Source: Stenotrophomonas sp. Ste86 (GTDB lineage Bacteria; Pseudomonadota; Gammaproteobacteria; Xanthomonadales; Xanthomonadaceae). Taken from it: 62,222 nt of DNA. The position numbers were made by a program, and so were the translations under genes. The stretch is taken from positions 1 to 62,222 of the forward strand of contig NZ_JALJRW010000022.1 in the NCBI RefSeq assembly GCF_024519465.1, read 5' to 3'. The notes under the pieces were generated by a model. It saw nothing but the letters and a program-made list of their open reading frames with translations, was not told the origin of the DNA and did no database searches. Of this stretch, positions 26,157 to 34,645 are shown one piece after another; within the stretch, counting starts at the first letter, position 1, and each line of letters begins with the position of its first letter.

Positions 26157-27152
26157 TTACAGCCGCACCAGCAGGTGCTTGGCCATCATCCCGTGCAGGT
26201 GCCCGATGCCACGCGCCAGGTGCAGGGTGGCAAACAGCAGCAGCACGCCGACCACCGCCAGCAGCGGGGTCACCCAGAGCGGCAGCATCTGGCTGCCGTC
26301 GATATGGATCCCCACGTAATCCGGGGAGATCAACGCTGCCACCGGCGCCCAGATGAAGGCCAGCGACACCGACAACAGCGTGGTGGCAAGGGTGAAGTAG
26401 ACGATGCCCAGCGGCAGCATCAGCATGAAGTACAACAGCGTCAGCCAGGTGCGGCCGTCGGTGAACATGTCGCCGATCCGCTGTAGCCAGGTGCGGCTGC
26501 GGTCGGAATAGGTCGGCCGGCGCGGCATGCGCTCGCCGAGCAGGGCTTCCACCAGACGCCCTTCCAGCAGCGACAGGCCGCGCACCGAACCGAAGAACAG
26601 CACCGCGATCGGGATACCGATGATCAGCACCATCAGCCCCAGCGACAACGACAGGCCGGTCACCACCCAAGTGAAGAAGAACGTGCCGGTGGCCAGCGAC
26701 AGCAGCATGTAGAACAGCGCGCCGTAGGTGCGTGCCTCCAGGGCGACACCGAAGAAGCGCGCCAGCACGCCGCGCGGCTTGACCGGCGCCGGTGCCGTCG
26801 GCGCTACGCCGCTACCAACGCTGGCCCCCCCCGCACCGCCCACCGTCGCCCGGCGCAACGGCGCCGCACCGGCGCTGGGCGTGCGCAGCGCACGGGTAAC
26901 GGTGATTTCGGTTTCGCGGTAGATCTCGGCGACCTCTTCCGGCGCGCCGTAGCTGCCGGCGACATCGGCGATCACCTCGGCCTCGCTGCGGCCGGGCTGC
27001 GCGGCCAGCTCCGAGCGCAGGTATTCCTCGGCGTCGTAGAGGGCGTCCTGCACCATCGCCGGGTCGGCATCGTGCAGGGCCGCGCGCAACTGCGCCAGGT
27101 ACTGCGGAATGGTGGCGGGCAGCTGGCTGCCCGTCGTGGTCTGGTCGTTCAT
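26157..27152 (-). CDS. HAAS-type/putative-sensor membrane protein partnered with PadR
   Basis: A 331-residue membrane protein. The N-terminal region (roughly residues 10-85, IPQYLAQLRAALHDADPAMVQDALYDAEEYLRSEL through YGAPEEVAEIY) is the HAAS or DUF1700-like helical domain. An Ala/Pro linker follows. Four to five membrane segments of the putative-sensor type (starting YGALFYMLLSLATGTFFFTWVV) form the rest. Such proteins usually pair with a PadR repressor, but their signal is unknown. The start at 27152 overlaps the PadR stop by 4 bp, so the two are translationally coupled. Confidence 0.85.
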   Translation of the reverse strand: MNDQTTTGSQLPATIPQYLAQLRAALHDADPAMVQDALYDAEEYLRSELAAQPGRSEAEVIADVAGSYGAPEEVAEIYRETEITVTRALRTPSAGAAPLRRATVGGAGGASVGSGVAPTAPAPVKPRGVLARFFGVALEARTYGALFYMLLSLATGTFFFTWVVTGLSLSLGLMVLIIGIPIAVLFFGSVRGLSLLEGRLVEALLGERMPRRPTYSDRSRTWLQRIGDMFTDGRTWLTLLYFMLMLPLGIVYFTLATTLLSVSLAFIWAPVAALISPDYVGIHIDGSQMLPLWVTPLLAVVGVLLLFATLHLARGIGHLHGMMAKHLLVRL

Positions 27153-27514
27153 TGCAGTACCCCCTCCAACACGGAATCGACGGAATCTCGGGTGGCGCGC
27201 CAGGCCTGGGTCCATAGCTCCAGTACCTGGCGACCGCGTTCGTTGATGCGGTAGTAGCGTCGCGGCGGTCCGGCCATCGACGGTTCGACATGGCTTTCCA
27301 GCAACCCGGCCCCTTCCAGGTTGCGCAGCACCGGGTACAGCGCGCTCTGCTTGCCGCTCAGCACGCCCTCCCCGACCCGCTCCAGCTCCTTGGCTATCAG
27401 GTAGCCGTACAGCGGCTCGCCGGCCTTGGCCAGCACCGCCAGCAGGGCCAGCGAGACGGTGCCGGCGCTGAGCTCTTTCTGGAACTTCTTGAGGTGGGCC
27501 TCGTGGTCGCTCAT
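27149..27514 (-). CDS. PadR family transcriptional regulator
   Basis: A 121-residue winged-helix regulator. The PadR core is clear: SLALLAVLAKAGEPLYGYLIAKELERVGEGVLSGKQSALYPVLRNLEGAGLLES, followed by the wing RRYYRINERGRQVLELW. It starts at 27514 after a GGAG ribosome binding site 7 bases upstream. It probably represses its own operon with the membrane sensor; direct repeats just upstream are a likely operator. PadR proteins dimerise through the C-terminal helix, visible here as the segment ending the protein. Confidence 0.93.
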   Translation of the reverse strand: MSDHEAHLKKFQKELSAGTVSLALLAVLAKAGEPLYGYLIAKELERVGEGVLSGKQSALYPVLRNLEGAGLLESHVEPSMAGPPRRYYRINERGRQVLELWTQAWRATRDSVDSVLEGVLQ

Positions 27515-27526
27515 GGGCTTCTCCAG

Positions 27527-27557
27527 CTAGCGTGGAGTCAACACTAGTGTGAAGTCA
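27527..27557 (-). promoter_or_regulatory. Candidate PadR operator: tandem 14-bp repeats
   Basis: CTAGCGTGGAGTCA (27527-27540) and CTAGTGTGAAGTCA (27544-27557) are direct repeats with a 17-bp period. The junction also contains the perfect palindrome ACACTAGTGT (27541-27550). The block starts 13 bp upstream of the PadR start codon. A minus-strand TATAGC lies just beyond it at about 27560. Autoregulation is inferred, not shown. Confidence 0.5.
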
Positions 27558-27666
27558 GCTATAGCGAATGTGTCGTTAGTCACCGTGCCGGTTGGCAGCC
27601 CCGACCGCTGGCGGATCCGTCGGGGCTTCGCGCACAATCCGGGGACACTTCCTGAACGGGTTTGCC

Positions 27667-28566
27667 ATGTCGCCACGTCGTCCTGCCCTGCTCGCCCTCG
27701 CCCTGGCCTGCGCGCTGCCCTTGGCCGCCAGCGCAGCCACGCCTTACCGCAGCCCGCAGCAGATCCTGGACGCCTCGCCGGCCAGCGACTGGCGCACGCC
27801 GGATCCGGCCAACCTGCTGTACATGAATCTGGACAAAGGCCAGGTCATCATCGAACTGGCCCCGGCGTTCGCGCCGCAGCATGTGGCCAATATCCAGACG
27901 CTGGCGCACGAGCACTTCTGGGACGGCGAAACCGTGTACCGCGTGCAGGACAATTTCGTGGTGCAGTTCGGCGATATCGATGCCGACGACGCGGCCAAGG
28001 CCAAGCCATTGCGCACGGCCAAGCGCAAACTACCGGCCGAGTTCCAGCGCGACAGCGCCGGGCTGAAGGTCAGCCTACTGCCCGATCGCGATGGCTGGGC
28101 CGACCAGACCGGGTTTGTGGACGGTTTCGCGGTGGGCCAGGACCGCAAGGATGGCAAGACCTGGCTGGCGCACTGTTACGGCACGCTGGGCGCGGGCCGC
28201 AGCAACGAGGAAGACAGCAGCATTGGCGCGGAGCTGTATGTGGTGACGGGGCAGTCGCCACGGCAGCTGGATCGCAACATCACGGTGGTCGGTCGGGTGC
28301 TGCAGGGAATGGAACTGTTGAGCGCGTTGCCGCGCGGGCCGGCGCCGATGGGCTTCTATGCCGATGCGGCGCAGCGCACACCGATCGCCTCGATCCAGCG
28401 GGCAACCGATGTGCCGGAGGCGCAGCGGCCGAAGCTGGAGGTGCTGCGTACCGAGTCGAAGACGTTCGCCGAGGTGGTGGAGGCGCGGCGCAACCGGGTG
28501 GATGATTTCTACAAGCGGCCGGCAGGGCATATCGATCTTTGCAATATTGCGGTGCCGGTGCGGTAA
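27667..28566 (+). CDS. Periplasmic cyclophilin-type peptidyl-prolyl isomerase
   Basis: A secreted protein of 299 residues. Signal peptide [24 protein letters not shown] precedes a cyclophilin-like domain beginning [54 protein letters not shown]. The middle carries an insertion relative to minimal cyclophilins ([21 protein letters not shown]), and a C-terminal extension of about 90 residues follows the domain. This form occurs in Xanthomonadales. ATG 27667 is selected because it starts the signal peptide. Isomerase activity on periplasmic proteins is inferred from the family; several cyclophilin active-site residues are not obviously conserved. Confidence 0.85.
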   Translation: MSPRRPALLALALACALPLAASAATPYRSPQQILDASPASDWRTPDPANLLYMNLDKGQVIIELAPAFAPQHVANIQTLAHEHFWDGETVYRVQDNFVVQFGDIDADDAAKAKPLRTAKRKLPAEFQRDSAGLKVSLLPDRDGWADQTGFVDGFAVGQDRKDGKTWLAHCYGTLGAGRSNEEDSSIGAELYVVTGQSPRQLDRNITVVGRVLQGMELLSALPRGPAPMGFYADAAQRTPIASIQRATDVPEAQRPKLEVLRTESKTFAEVVEARRNRVDDFYKRPAGHIDLCNIAVPVR

Positions 28567-28635
28567 AGCGAGGTTTGGCCGCGCACTGTGGCGTGTTGAT
28601 TGTCCGCGCTTGAGGCAGGCGGTTGGCGGAGAGCA

Positions 28636-28720
28636 GAGCAAGAGCAAGAGCAAGAGCAGCCGAGCGTGGCTCGGCTCTACCGTGCTGCGGGCTTTTGGTA
28701 GAGCCACCCATGGGTGGCTG
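28636..28720. repeat. AGAGCA hexamer run and SMAG dimer
   Basis: Several AGAGCA units are followed by two SMAG-type palindromes in opposite orientation, 28656-28681 (stem GCCGAGC, ending CTACC) and 28697-28720 (GGTAG, stem GAGCCACCC). Stem sequences differ between the two copies while pairing is kept. The pair lies between convergent genes and could form a long composite hairpin. Confidence 0.82.
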
Positions 28721-28738
28721 CACGCGGACCAACCGGGC

Positions 28739-29620
28739 TTAGCGCTTCTGCGACGCCGCGACGCTGCCGAGGATCAAGGCGCCGGCCACGACCATCGCCC
28801 CGGTCACCGGTTCGCCCAGGAACAACCAGGCGAACAACGCGCCGAACATCGGAACGAGGTAGGTGACGGTGGAGGCGCGCGCCGGGCCGATGCGGGCGAT
28901 GAGGCGGTAGAACATCAGGAAGGCCAGGCCGGTGCAGACCACGCCCAGGGCAATCGCGCAGGTCCAGGACAGGGCCGGGATCGGGGCGGTCGGCCAGTGG
29001 GTGAGGGCCATCGGCAGCAGGGCGATGGCCGCGCAGCCCAGGGTGGCGCCCGCGGAGGCGGCCGGCGGCAGCCCGGTCATGTGGCGCTTGACCAGGTTCA
29101 CGCCCAGGCCGTACAGCAAGGCAGCCAGCGCGCCGGCGATCACCGCCGCCCCGATGCTCAGTCCGGAGACTTTGGCCGTGGCCAGCACCACGACGCCGGC
29201 GAAGCCGACCAGCAGCGCAATGGCGCGGCGCATGCCGATCTTCTCGCCAAAGAACAGGAATGCGATCAGCGCCGCGAACAGCACGGTCATCGCGTTGCAG
29301 ATCGCGCCGATCGCCGCCGGGGCACGTTGTGCGGCCCAGGCGAACAGCACGAACGGGATCGCCGAGTTGATCACCCCGATCGGCGCCAGCCACAGCCAGC
29401 GCCGGGCCGGGAATTGGGCGCGGGCCTGCCACAGGAACGGCAGCAGCACGAGCGCGCCCAGCAGCAGGCGCACTTCGACCAGCGCGTACGGGCCGAAGCT
29501 GGGGACCGCCACACGCATGAACAGGAACGAGCAGCCCCAGATCGCGCCGAGCACGGTCAACTCCAGCGGGGTGCGCCAGTCGCGCTCGACTGCGGCGCTG
29601 GCCATCGGGGCGCCGCTCAT
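28739..29620 (-). CDS. EamA family (DMT) transporter
   Basis: A 293-residue inner-membrane protein with about ten hydrophobic segments arranged as two EamA repeats (LELTVLGAIWGCSFLFMRVAV and GAAVIAGALAALLYGLGVNLVKR). Members export metabolites or amino acids; the substrate is not predictable here. The second repeat ends with the typical STVTYLVPMFGALFAWLFLGEP. The start at 29620 (MSGAPM) is preferred over a 47-codon upstream extension that looks non-coding. It is divergent from a LysR gene that probably controls it. Confidence 0.9.
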   Translation of the reverse strand: MSGAPMASAAVERDWRTPLELTVLGAIWGCSFLFMRVAVPSFGPYALVEVRLLLGALVLLPFLWQARAQFPARRWLWLAPIGVINSAIPFVLFAWAAQRAPAAIGAICNAMTVLFAALIAFLFFGEKIGMRRAIALLVGFAGVVVLATAKVSGLSIGAAVIAGALAALLYGLGVNLVKRHMTGLPPAASAGATLGCAAIALLPMALTHWPTAPIPALSWTCAIALGVVCTGLAFLMFYRLIARIGPARASTVTYLVPMFGALFAWLFLGEPVTGAMVVAGALILGSVAASQKR

Positions 29621-29781
29621 CGCAAGCCTCCAGTGAACAGGCAGATGCGTGGCTGGGCGGCGTGCGCGGACGGCAACATGGGGGTGGCTCCGGGGGACAG
29701 GGACACAGCATCCGCCTACCGGCAGAGGCCCACAAGCGCGTAGTATCCGGGCAAGCCACAAATCTAGTTTGGGTCTCGAGC

Positions 29782-30729
29782 ATGATCCTGCGCCCCGCCC
29801 TGCTGCCTGCGCTGGGGGTGTTCGCGGTTGCCGCGCGCCACCAGAATTTCGCCCATGCCGCCGAAGAACTGCACCTCACCGCCAGTGCGGTGAGCCACCA
29901 TGTGCGCAAGCTTGAAGACGTGCTCGGCACGGTGCTGTTCCAGCGCCACGCGCGCGGGGTGCGCCTGACCGCCGAAGGACGCCAGCTGGCCGATGCGGCC
30001 GCCGGAGCGCTGAGCGATCTGAACGCGGTCGCCGGCAACCTGCACCCGCAGGCAGACATCGTGCCGTTGCGGGTCACCACCATCCGCTCGCTGTCCTACT
30101 GCTGGCTGGTACCGCGGCTGGCGCGCTTCACCGCCCAGCATCCGCAGGTACGGATCGAACTGCAGACCAGCACCGAGCTGGTGCGCTTCGACGAGAACGG
30201 GCCGGAACTGGGCATCCGCTACGGGCTGGGGCAATGGCCGGGACTGCGCGCGCATCATCTGATGGACGACGAACTGCAGCCGGTGGCCTCGCCTGCGCTG
30301 GCCGGCGTGGCCGCGCTGCGCGAGCCGGTGCAGATCGCCGCGCTGCCGTTGATCAGCGACATGTCACCGCAGGGCTGGCGCGACTGGTTCCGTGCCGCCG
30401 GGGTGCGCGGGCTGGAACTGCCCTCGGTGCACTCCTTCAGCGACAGTACCGATGCAATGCGCGCGGCGGTGTACGGCATCGGGGCGGTGCTGGCGCGCAA
30501 GCACATCGCCCAGCCCTACCTGCAGCGCTACGAACTGGTGCGCCTGCCCGGGCCGGCGCTCAAGGCGCGCTATGCCTACTACGTGGTGCATGCCGAACAC
30601 CGATCGCTCAGCCCGACCGCGCTGGCGTTCATGGACTGGCTCAAGCGCGAGGCGCTGGACGAACGCACGCCGATACCGGCGTTGCCGGACGAACTGCTGG
30701 GCCGACCCGCACCGTCCCCGCCACGCTAG
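29782..30729 (+). CDS. LysR family transcriptional regulator (GcvA-like)
   Basis: A 315-residue regulator. The N-terminal winged helix reads LGVFAVAARHQNFAHAAEELHLTASAVSHHVRKLEDVLGTVLFQR, of the GcvA subgroup. A periplasmic-binding-like effector domain follows (VTTIRSLSYCWLVPRLARF onward). ATG 29782 matches the family start. CAAA and TTTG separated by five bases (29759-29771) lie directly upstream and could be part of a LysR site. Divergent arrangement with the EamA exporter suggests control of that gene and of itself. Confidence 0.92.
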   Translation: MILRPALLPALGVFAVAARHQNFAHAAEELHLTASAVSHHVRKLEDVLGTVLFQRHARGVRLTAEGRQLADAAAGALSDLNAVAGNLHPQADIVPLRVTTIRSLSYCWLVPRLARFTAQHPQVRIELQTSTELVRFDENGPELGIRYGLGQWPGLRAHHLMDDELQPVASPALAGVAALREPVQIAALPLISDMSPQGWRDWFRAAGVRGLELPSVHSFSDSTDAMRAAVYGIGAVLARKHIAQPYLQRYELVRLPGPALKARYAYYVVHAEHRSLSPTALAFMDWLKREALDERTPIPALPDELLGRPAPSPPR

Positions 30730-30801
30730 CGCACGCCATCCTCACCCCGTCTTTTCCACGCGCTGGCTAGGCTGGAGCTCCTTTCCCCCAAGGCGCATTC
30801 C

Positions 30802-31095
30802 ATGGCCCTGTTGCGACTCCGAATCACCGGCAGCGAAGACGATACGCGTGCCATCACCGACCTGCTGCAGAGCATCGAAGGTATCGAGCATGTCGAGGAA
30901 ACCGACGACCTGATGCCGCACATGGACGACGACGACTCCAGCTCGGCCGGCCTGTCCGACGACATCGGCCCGGGCATCCACGAACTGGAAGTGGAAGTGG
31001 GCAATGCCCTCGGCGCCCAGCGCGTGCGCGACGCCGTGCAGGAACTGGCGCTGGAACTGGATGTGTTCGTCGAATACGAGCACGACGAAGGCTGA
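30802..31095 (+). CDS. Small acidic protein of unknown function
   Basis: A 97-residue cytoplasmic protein I do not recognise. It is strongly acidic, with a central run of Asp and Ser (HMDDDDSSSAG near residue 41). The sequence pattern MALLRLRITGSEDDTRAITDLLQSIEGIEHVEE at the start, and GIHELEVEVGNALGAQRVRDAVQELALELDVFVEYE at the end, suggests two beta-alpha-beta halves, as in ferredoxin-like or ACT-type folds. This is an inference from pattern only. A GC-rich hairpin follows the stop, and the next gene is convergent. Confidence 0.72.
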   Translation: MALLRLRITGSEDDTRAITDLLQSIEGIEHVEETDDLMPHMDDDDSSSAGLSDDIGPGIHELEVEVGNALGAQRVRDAVQELALELDVFVEYEHDEG

Positions 31096-31101
31096 GCCGC
31101 C

Positions 31102-31126
31102 GCGGTGCCGGGCAACCCGGCACCGC
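31102..31126. terminator. Hairpin between convergent genes
   Basis: GCGGTGCCGGG, a CAA loop and CCCGGCACCGC form a perfect 11-bp stem in the 39-bp gap between convergent genes. There is no T-tract on either strand, so bidirectional Rho-independent termination is only possible. Confidence 0.4.
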
Positions 31127-31134
31127 CCGGTCGA

Positions 31135-31944
31135 TCAGGCGTTGTTGGCGTTGCGGCGCTTGCGGCGGCGCCACAGCTTCAACCCGATCCAGCCGAACAG
31201 CCACAGCACAAGGGCTACCGGCAGCAGCGCGGACACCGCGCGGATCAGGAAGGCCACGCTGGAAGTGAGGATCGCGCCAGACTCGCGCACGGCCTCGCCA
31301 ATTTCACTGCGGCTGCGCTGCCCGGCCGGGGTGTGGAACTGCACCGTCACCAGTTGGGTGTCGATCCGCCGACGCTGCTGCGCGGCATCCTTGTTGGCCT
31401 GCTCGACGCCCGCCTCGATCTCCGACAGGCGCTGGGTGATCACCAGCAGGTCGGCCATCTTGACGTCCTTGCCGTCCTCATAGGCCAGCAGGCGTTCGTG
31501 TTCCTTCTCCAGCCGTGCCTTGGTCAGCGCGGTGTCGGCCACCTGCTGGGCCAAGTCTTCGGCATGGGTGTTGCGCGAGGACACTTCCCCGCCCTGCCCG
31601 GCCAGCCCGATGATCGGCTCGACGCCCTTGGGCGCGATCCGCACCCGGATCGAACCGGTCGGGTACTCGCCGCCCTGCTGACCGACCTGCAACACGGCGC
31701 AGTCGCCAAAGCGCGCGGACTGGCAGGCATCGGCGATCTGCTTCACGCGCGGACCGATCTGCGCCGCCTCCAGCTGGATCTCGATGTCGTGCTCGTACGC
31801 CAGCGCGGCCCCTTCCGGCGAGGCCACCGCGCCCGCCGCACCGGCCCCGGCATCGGCGGCAGCGTGATTCTGGCTGCAGCCGGCCAGGGCCAGCGCCAGC
31901 GTCCCTGCCAGGGCGCCCGTCAGGCGCCACGTCGTCCTTTTCAC
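31135..31944 (-). CDS. DUF4349 lipoprotein
   Basis: A 269-residue membrane-anchored lipoprotein. Signal peptide and lipobox LALALAGC place acylated Cys at residue 23. The DUF4349 core includes IRVRIAPKGVEPIIGLAGQGGEVSSRNTHAEDLAQQVAD and a coiled coil (ARLEKEHERLLAY through QRLSEIEAGVEQANKDAAQQRRRID). A C-terminal membrane helix (SALLPVALVLWLFGWIGLKLW) ends in an Arg/Lys tail. The function of the family is unknown. It overlaps the upstream GFA gene by 4 bp (ATGA). Confidence 0.88.
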   Translation of the reverse strand: MKRTTWRLTGALAGTLALALAGCSQNHAAADAGAGAAGAVASPEGAALAYEHDIEIQLEAAQIGPRVKQIADACQSARFGDCAVLQVGQQGGEYPTGSIRVRIAPKGVEPIIGLAGQGGEVSSRNTHAEDLAQQVADTALTKARLEKEHERLLAYEDGKDVKMADLLVITQRLSEIEAGVEQANKDAAQQRRRIDTQLVTVQFHTPAGQRSRSEIGEAVRESGAILTSSVAFLIRAVSALLPVALVLWLFGWIGLKLWRRRKRRNANNA

Positions 31945-32300
31945 TGTTTACCCGCTCCGTCGTATCGATTGATCTTGAGCCCGTCCAGGTCCACCCCGGG
32001 CAGGCAACGTACATTCACCGCGACCATCTTCTGTCCGCTGCGCGGGTCCACGCCCTCACTGAACGGGGCGATCCCGCAGGTGCGGCAATGGTGGTGTTCC
32101 AGGTGGTGCTGGTTGAACTGGTAGGTCGCCACGTCAGCCGCATCGGTGCCCAGCCGCAGGGCCTCGCGCGGGCCGAACCACAGCAGGCCACCACGGCGGC
32201 GGCACAGCGAACAGTTGCAGTCCAGCACCTCGGTGATCGGGGCGTCGGCATCCACCACGAACGCGATCTGCCCGCAATGACAGCTCCCTTCGTACTGCAT
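31941..32300 (-). CDS. GFA family zinc-binding protein
   Basis: A 119-residue protein of the GFA (glutathione-dependent formaldehyde-activating enzyme/CENP-V) family. Zinc ligands appear as GSCHCGQ near residue 6, CNCSLCRR near 29 and CRTCGIAPF near 70. These are typical spacings for the two zinc sites. Substrate and activity are not established for most members. ATG 32300 (MQYEGSCHCGQ) is the family start. It is coupled to the DUF4349 gene by an ATGA overlap, but a functional link is unclear. Confidence 0.88.
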   Translation of the reverse strand: MQYEGSCHCGQIAFVVDADAPITEVLDCNCSLCRRRGGLLWFGPREALRLGTDAADVATYQFNQHHLEHHHCRTCGIAPFSEGVDPRSGQKMVAVNVRCLPGVDLDGLKINRYDGAGKQ

Positions 32301-32401
32301 GGCGCACCCTCCCGATGAAAGGGCCATGGTAATCCAATGGCACGGGCACGGCCGCGCCGCTGGGCCTATGCTCGGGGATTGACCACAGCACAGGATCGCC
32401 G

Positions 32402-34210
32402 ATGCGCCAGCATCTTCTCGCCCTCGCCCTGATCGCCGCCCTCGGCGGCTGCCAGCAGGTCGACGCCCCGCCCGCCGCCACCGGCACGCAGGCCCCGGCC
32501 ACCGCCGGCGACGCCGCGGTCGATGCCGCGTTCGCCGACCTGTCCAAGCGCGCCCTGGACACCTGGATGCAGCTGTCCCCGATCAGCGCCACCCAGATCG
32601 GCGACCACCGCTACGACAGCGAGATCGACGACCTCAGCGCGGCCGGCCAGCAGAAGGTGCTGACCGCCTACAAAGGCCTGGTCGGCGACCTGGACCGGAT
32701 CGATGTGAGCAAGCTCTCGCGCGAGAACCAGGTGGATGCGGCGATCCTGCGCAACCAGCTGCAGTCGGAGATCTGGAGCGCCGAGGTGCTGCAGTCGTCC
32801 AAGTGGGACCCGCAGATCTACAACGGCATGGCCGGCAGCGCGCTGTACGGGCTGATGGCGCGTGAGTTCGCCCCGCTGCCCGACCGCCTGAAGTCGGCCA
32901 CCGCGCGCATGGAGAAGCTGCCGCAGATCTTCGCCCAGGCCCGCGAAAACCTGGACCCGGCCCGCGTGCCGAAGATTCATGCCGAGACGGTGGCCAAGCA
33001 GAACCGCGGCATCCTCAGCATCGTCGATACGTTCATCACCCCGCACATCGGCGAGCTGCCGGCCGAAGACGGCAAGCGTCTGCAGGCCGCCATCGATGGC
33101 CTGAAGAAGGCCGTCGAAGAACAGCAGACCTGGCTGGACAAGACCCTGGTGCCCAACGCCAAGGGCGACTTCCGCATCGGCGCGGAGCTGTACGACCAGA
33201 AGCTGAAGTTCGCGCTGAGCTCGTCGCTGTCGCGTGCGGAGATCGGCGAACGCGCGCGTGCCGAACTCAAGCGCGTGCGCCAGGACATGTACGGCATCGC
33301 GCAGACGGTGCTGAAGGACAAGCCGGGCGGGCCGGTACTGCCGGCCAACCCGAGCGACGACCAGCAGCAGGCGGCGATCGAGGCGGCGCTGGAGCTGGCC
33401 TACGCCGACAAGCCGGCGCGCGACAAGGTGGTGGACGATGCGAAGGCGGCGCTGGCGCAGTCGACCGAGTTCGTGCGCAAGCATGACCTGATGACGCTGC
33501 CCGATTCGCCGGTGGACATCATCCTGATGCCCGAGTTCCAGCGTGGCGTGGCGGTAGCCTATTGCGATTCGCCCGGTCCGCTGGACAAGAACCTGAAGAC
33601 GTTCTACGCCGTGTCGCCGATTCCGGATGATTGGAGCGACAAGCAGGTCGATTCGTTCCTGCGCGAATACAACAGCCGGATGATCCACCTGCTGAGCATC
33701 CACGAGGGCACGCCGGGGCATTATCTGGAAGGCTGGCATTCGGGCAAGTTCCCCTCGACGCTGCGCGCGGTGCTGCGTTCGGGGCTGTTCGCCGAGGGCT
33801 GGGCGGTCTACACCGAGCGGATGATGCAGGAGCAGGGTTACCTGGACAACGATCCGCTGTTCCATCTGGTGCAGTTGAAGTTCTACCTGCGCACCATTTC
33901 CAACGCGATCCTGGACCAGGGCGTGCACGTGGACAACTGGTCGCGTGAGCAGGCGATGCATCTGATGACGCACGATGCGTTCCAGCAGGAAAGCGAGGCG
34001 TCGGGCAAGTGGGTGCGTGCGCAGTTGACGTCGGCGCAGTTGCCGACCTACTTCGTGGGTGCGCAGGAGCACTTCGATACGCGCAAGGCGATGCAGGACA
34101 AGCTGGGCGCGAAGTTCAACCTGAAGGCCTACCACGACCAGATGCTGTCCTACGGCGCACCGCCGGTGCGTTTCGCGCGCCAGCTGATGCTGGACCAGCC
34201 GATCGAGTAA
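32402..34210 (+). CDS. DUF885 family lipoprotein, probable zinc metallopeptidase
   Basis: A 602-residue exported protein. A lipobox LIAALGGC gives acylated Cys17, followed by an Ala/Thr-rich linker. The DUF885 domain is all-helical; its signature HEGTPGHYLEG and a later FAEGWAVYTERMM segment supply the HExxxGH-like and Glu zinc ligands. Family members are predicted peptidases of the cell envelope, with few characterised substrates. A strong terminator follows. It is single-gene and divergent from the GFA/DUF4349 pair. Confidence 0.9.
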   Translation: MRQHLLALALIAALGGCQQVDAPPAATGTQAPATAGDAAVDAAFADLSKRALDTWMQLSPISATQIGDHRYDSEIDDLSAAGQQKVLTAYKGLVGDLDRIDVSKLSRENQVDAAILRNQLQSEIWSAEVLQSSKWDPQIYNGMAGSALYGLMAREFAPLPDRLKSATARMEKLPQIFAQARENLDPARVPKIHAETVAKQNRGILSIVDTFITPHIGELPAEDGKRLQAAIDGLKKAVEEQQTWLDKTLVPNAKGDFRIGAELYDQKLKFALSSSLSRAEIGERARAELKRVRQDMYGIAQTVLKDKPGGPVLPANPSDDQQQAAIEAALELAYADKPARDKVVDDAKAALAQSTEFVRKHDLMTLPDSPVDIILMPEFQRGVAVAYCDSPGPLDKNLKTFYAVSPIPDDWSDKQVDSFLREYNSRMIHLLSIHEGTPGHYLEGWHSGKFPSTLRAVLRSGLFAEGWAVYTERMMQEQGYLDNDPLFHLVQLKFYLRTISNAILDQGVHVDNWSREQAMHLMTHDAFQQESEASGKWVRAQLTSAQLPTYFVGAQEHFDTRKAMQDKLGAKFNLKAYHDQMLSYGAPPVRFARQLMLDQPIE

Positions 34211-34240
34211 GCACTGCCTCGTTCCTCGTCAGACAGGCAA

Positions 34241-34271
34241 ACGGCCCGGGGTGACCCGGGCCGTTTTTTTT
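34241..34271 (+). terminator. Rho-independent terminator of the DUF885 gene
   Basis: ACGGCCCGGG, a GTGA loop and CCCGGGCCGT are followed by eight or more T. A long repeat begins directly at its T-tract. Confidence 0.92.
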
Positions 34272-34580
34272 GGTCCTTCTCTCATCTGATTGGGGGTGTT
34301 TTGTTGCAAGACCCGCCGCCAAATGAGTAGGACGCGACGCGGGTGGCCGGGTGCGCAGGCGCCGTTTGGATCTGGTCCTGTCTTTGATCGGGGCTGTCGC
34401 GCGCGTTAGGGCCCCGTAGCAGCCGGTAGGCCCCTGGTGCAAATGTCCCCCCGGCCGCTACGGGGCTCGGCTCGCGTTACAAGCCAGGAGCGAGGCTTCC
34501 CTGACTTTCGGCGGTGGGTCGGGCGCTGGGCGCCCATGCCCTTGGAGGCGAAATAAAGGGGGAGGTGTCGGCCACAGGCC
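34265..34580. repeat. Terminator-anchored long repeat, copy A
   Basis: Beginning in the T-tract of the terminator, this stretch matches 61881-62222 through successive conserved blocks: TTTTTGGTNCTTCTC, GGGGCTG.CGCG, AGCAGCCGGTAGGCCCCTGG, GCAAATGTCCCCC, GGGCTCGGCT, GAGCGAGGCTTC and the block GGTGGGTCGGGCGCTGGGCG. Between the blocks the two copies differ. No gene lies in 34211-34645. Copy A lacks a block of about 44 bp found in copy B. Confidence 0.85.
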
Positions 34581-34635
34581 GACGCCGGAGGACATTCGCC
34601 GGAAAGGGCATGGGCGCCCAGCGCCTGGCCCACCG
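34512..34635. repeat. 32-bp inverted repeat with nested hairpins
   Basis: 34512-34543 and 34604-34635 pair with two mismatches in 32. Inside are GGCGAA/TTCGCC and a central GTCGGCC/GGCCGAC hairpin (34567-34583), giving a nested cruciform. It ends 10 bp before the ABC transporter stop codon and could act as that gene's 3' structure. Confidence 0.85.
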
Positions 34636-34645
34636 CCCCCCGGCC

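Noticed and set aside
34211..34645. Group IIC intron remnant behind the terminator
   Set aside because: Position behind the T-tract fits, but no intron-encoded protein, no domain V hairpin and no catalytic motif is visible, and only a few hundred bases repeat.
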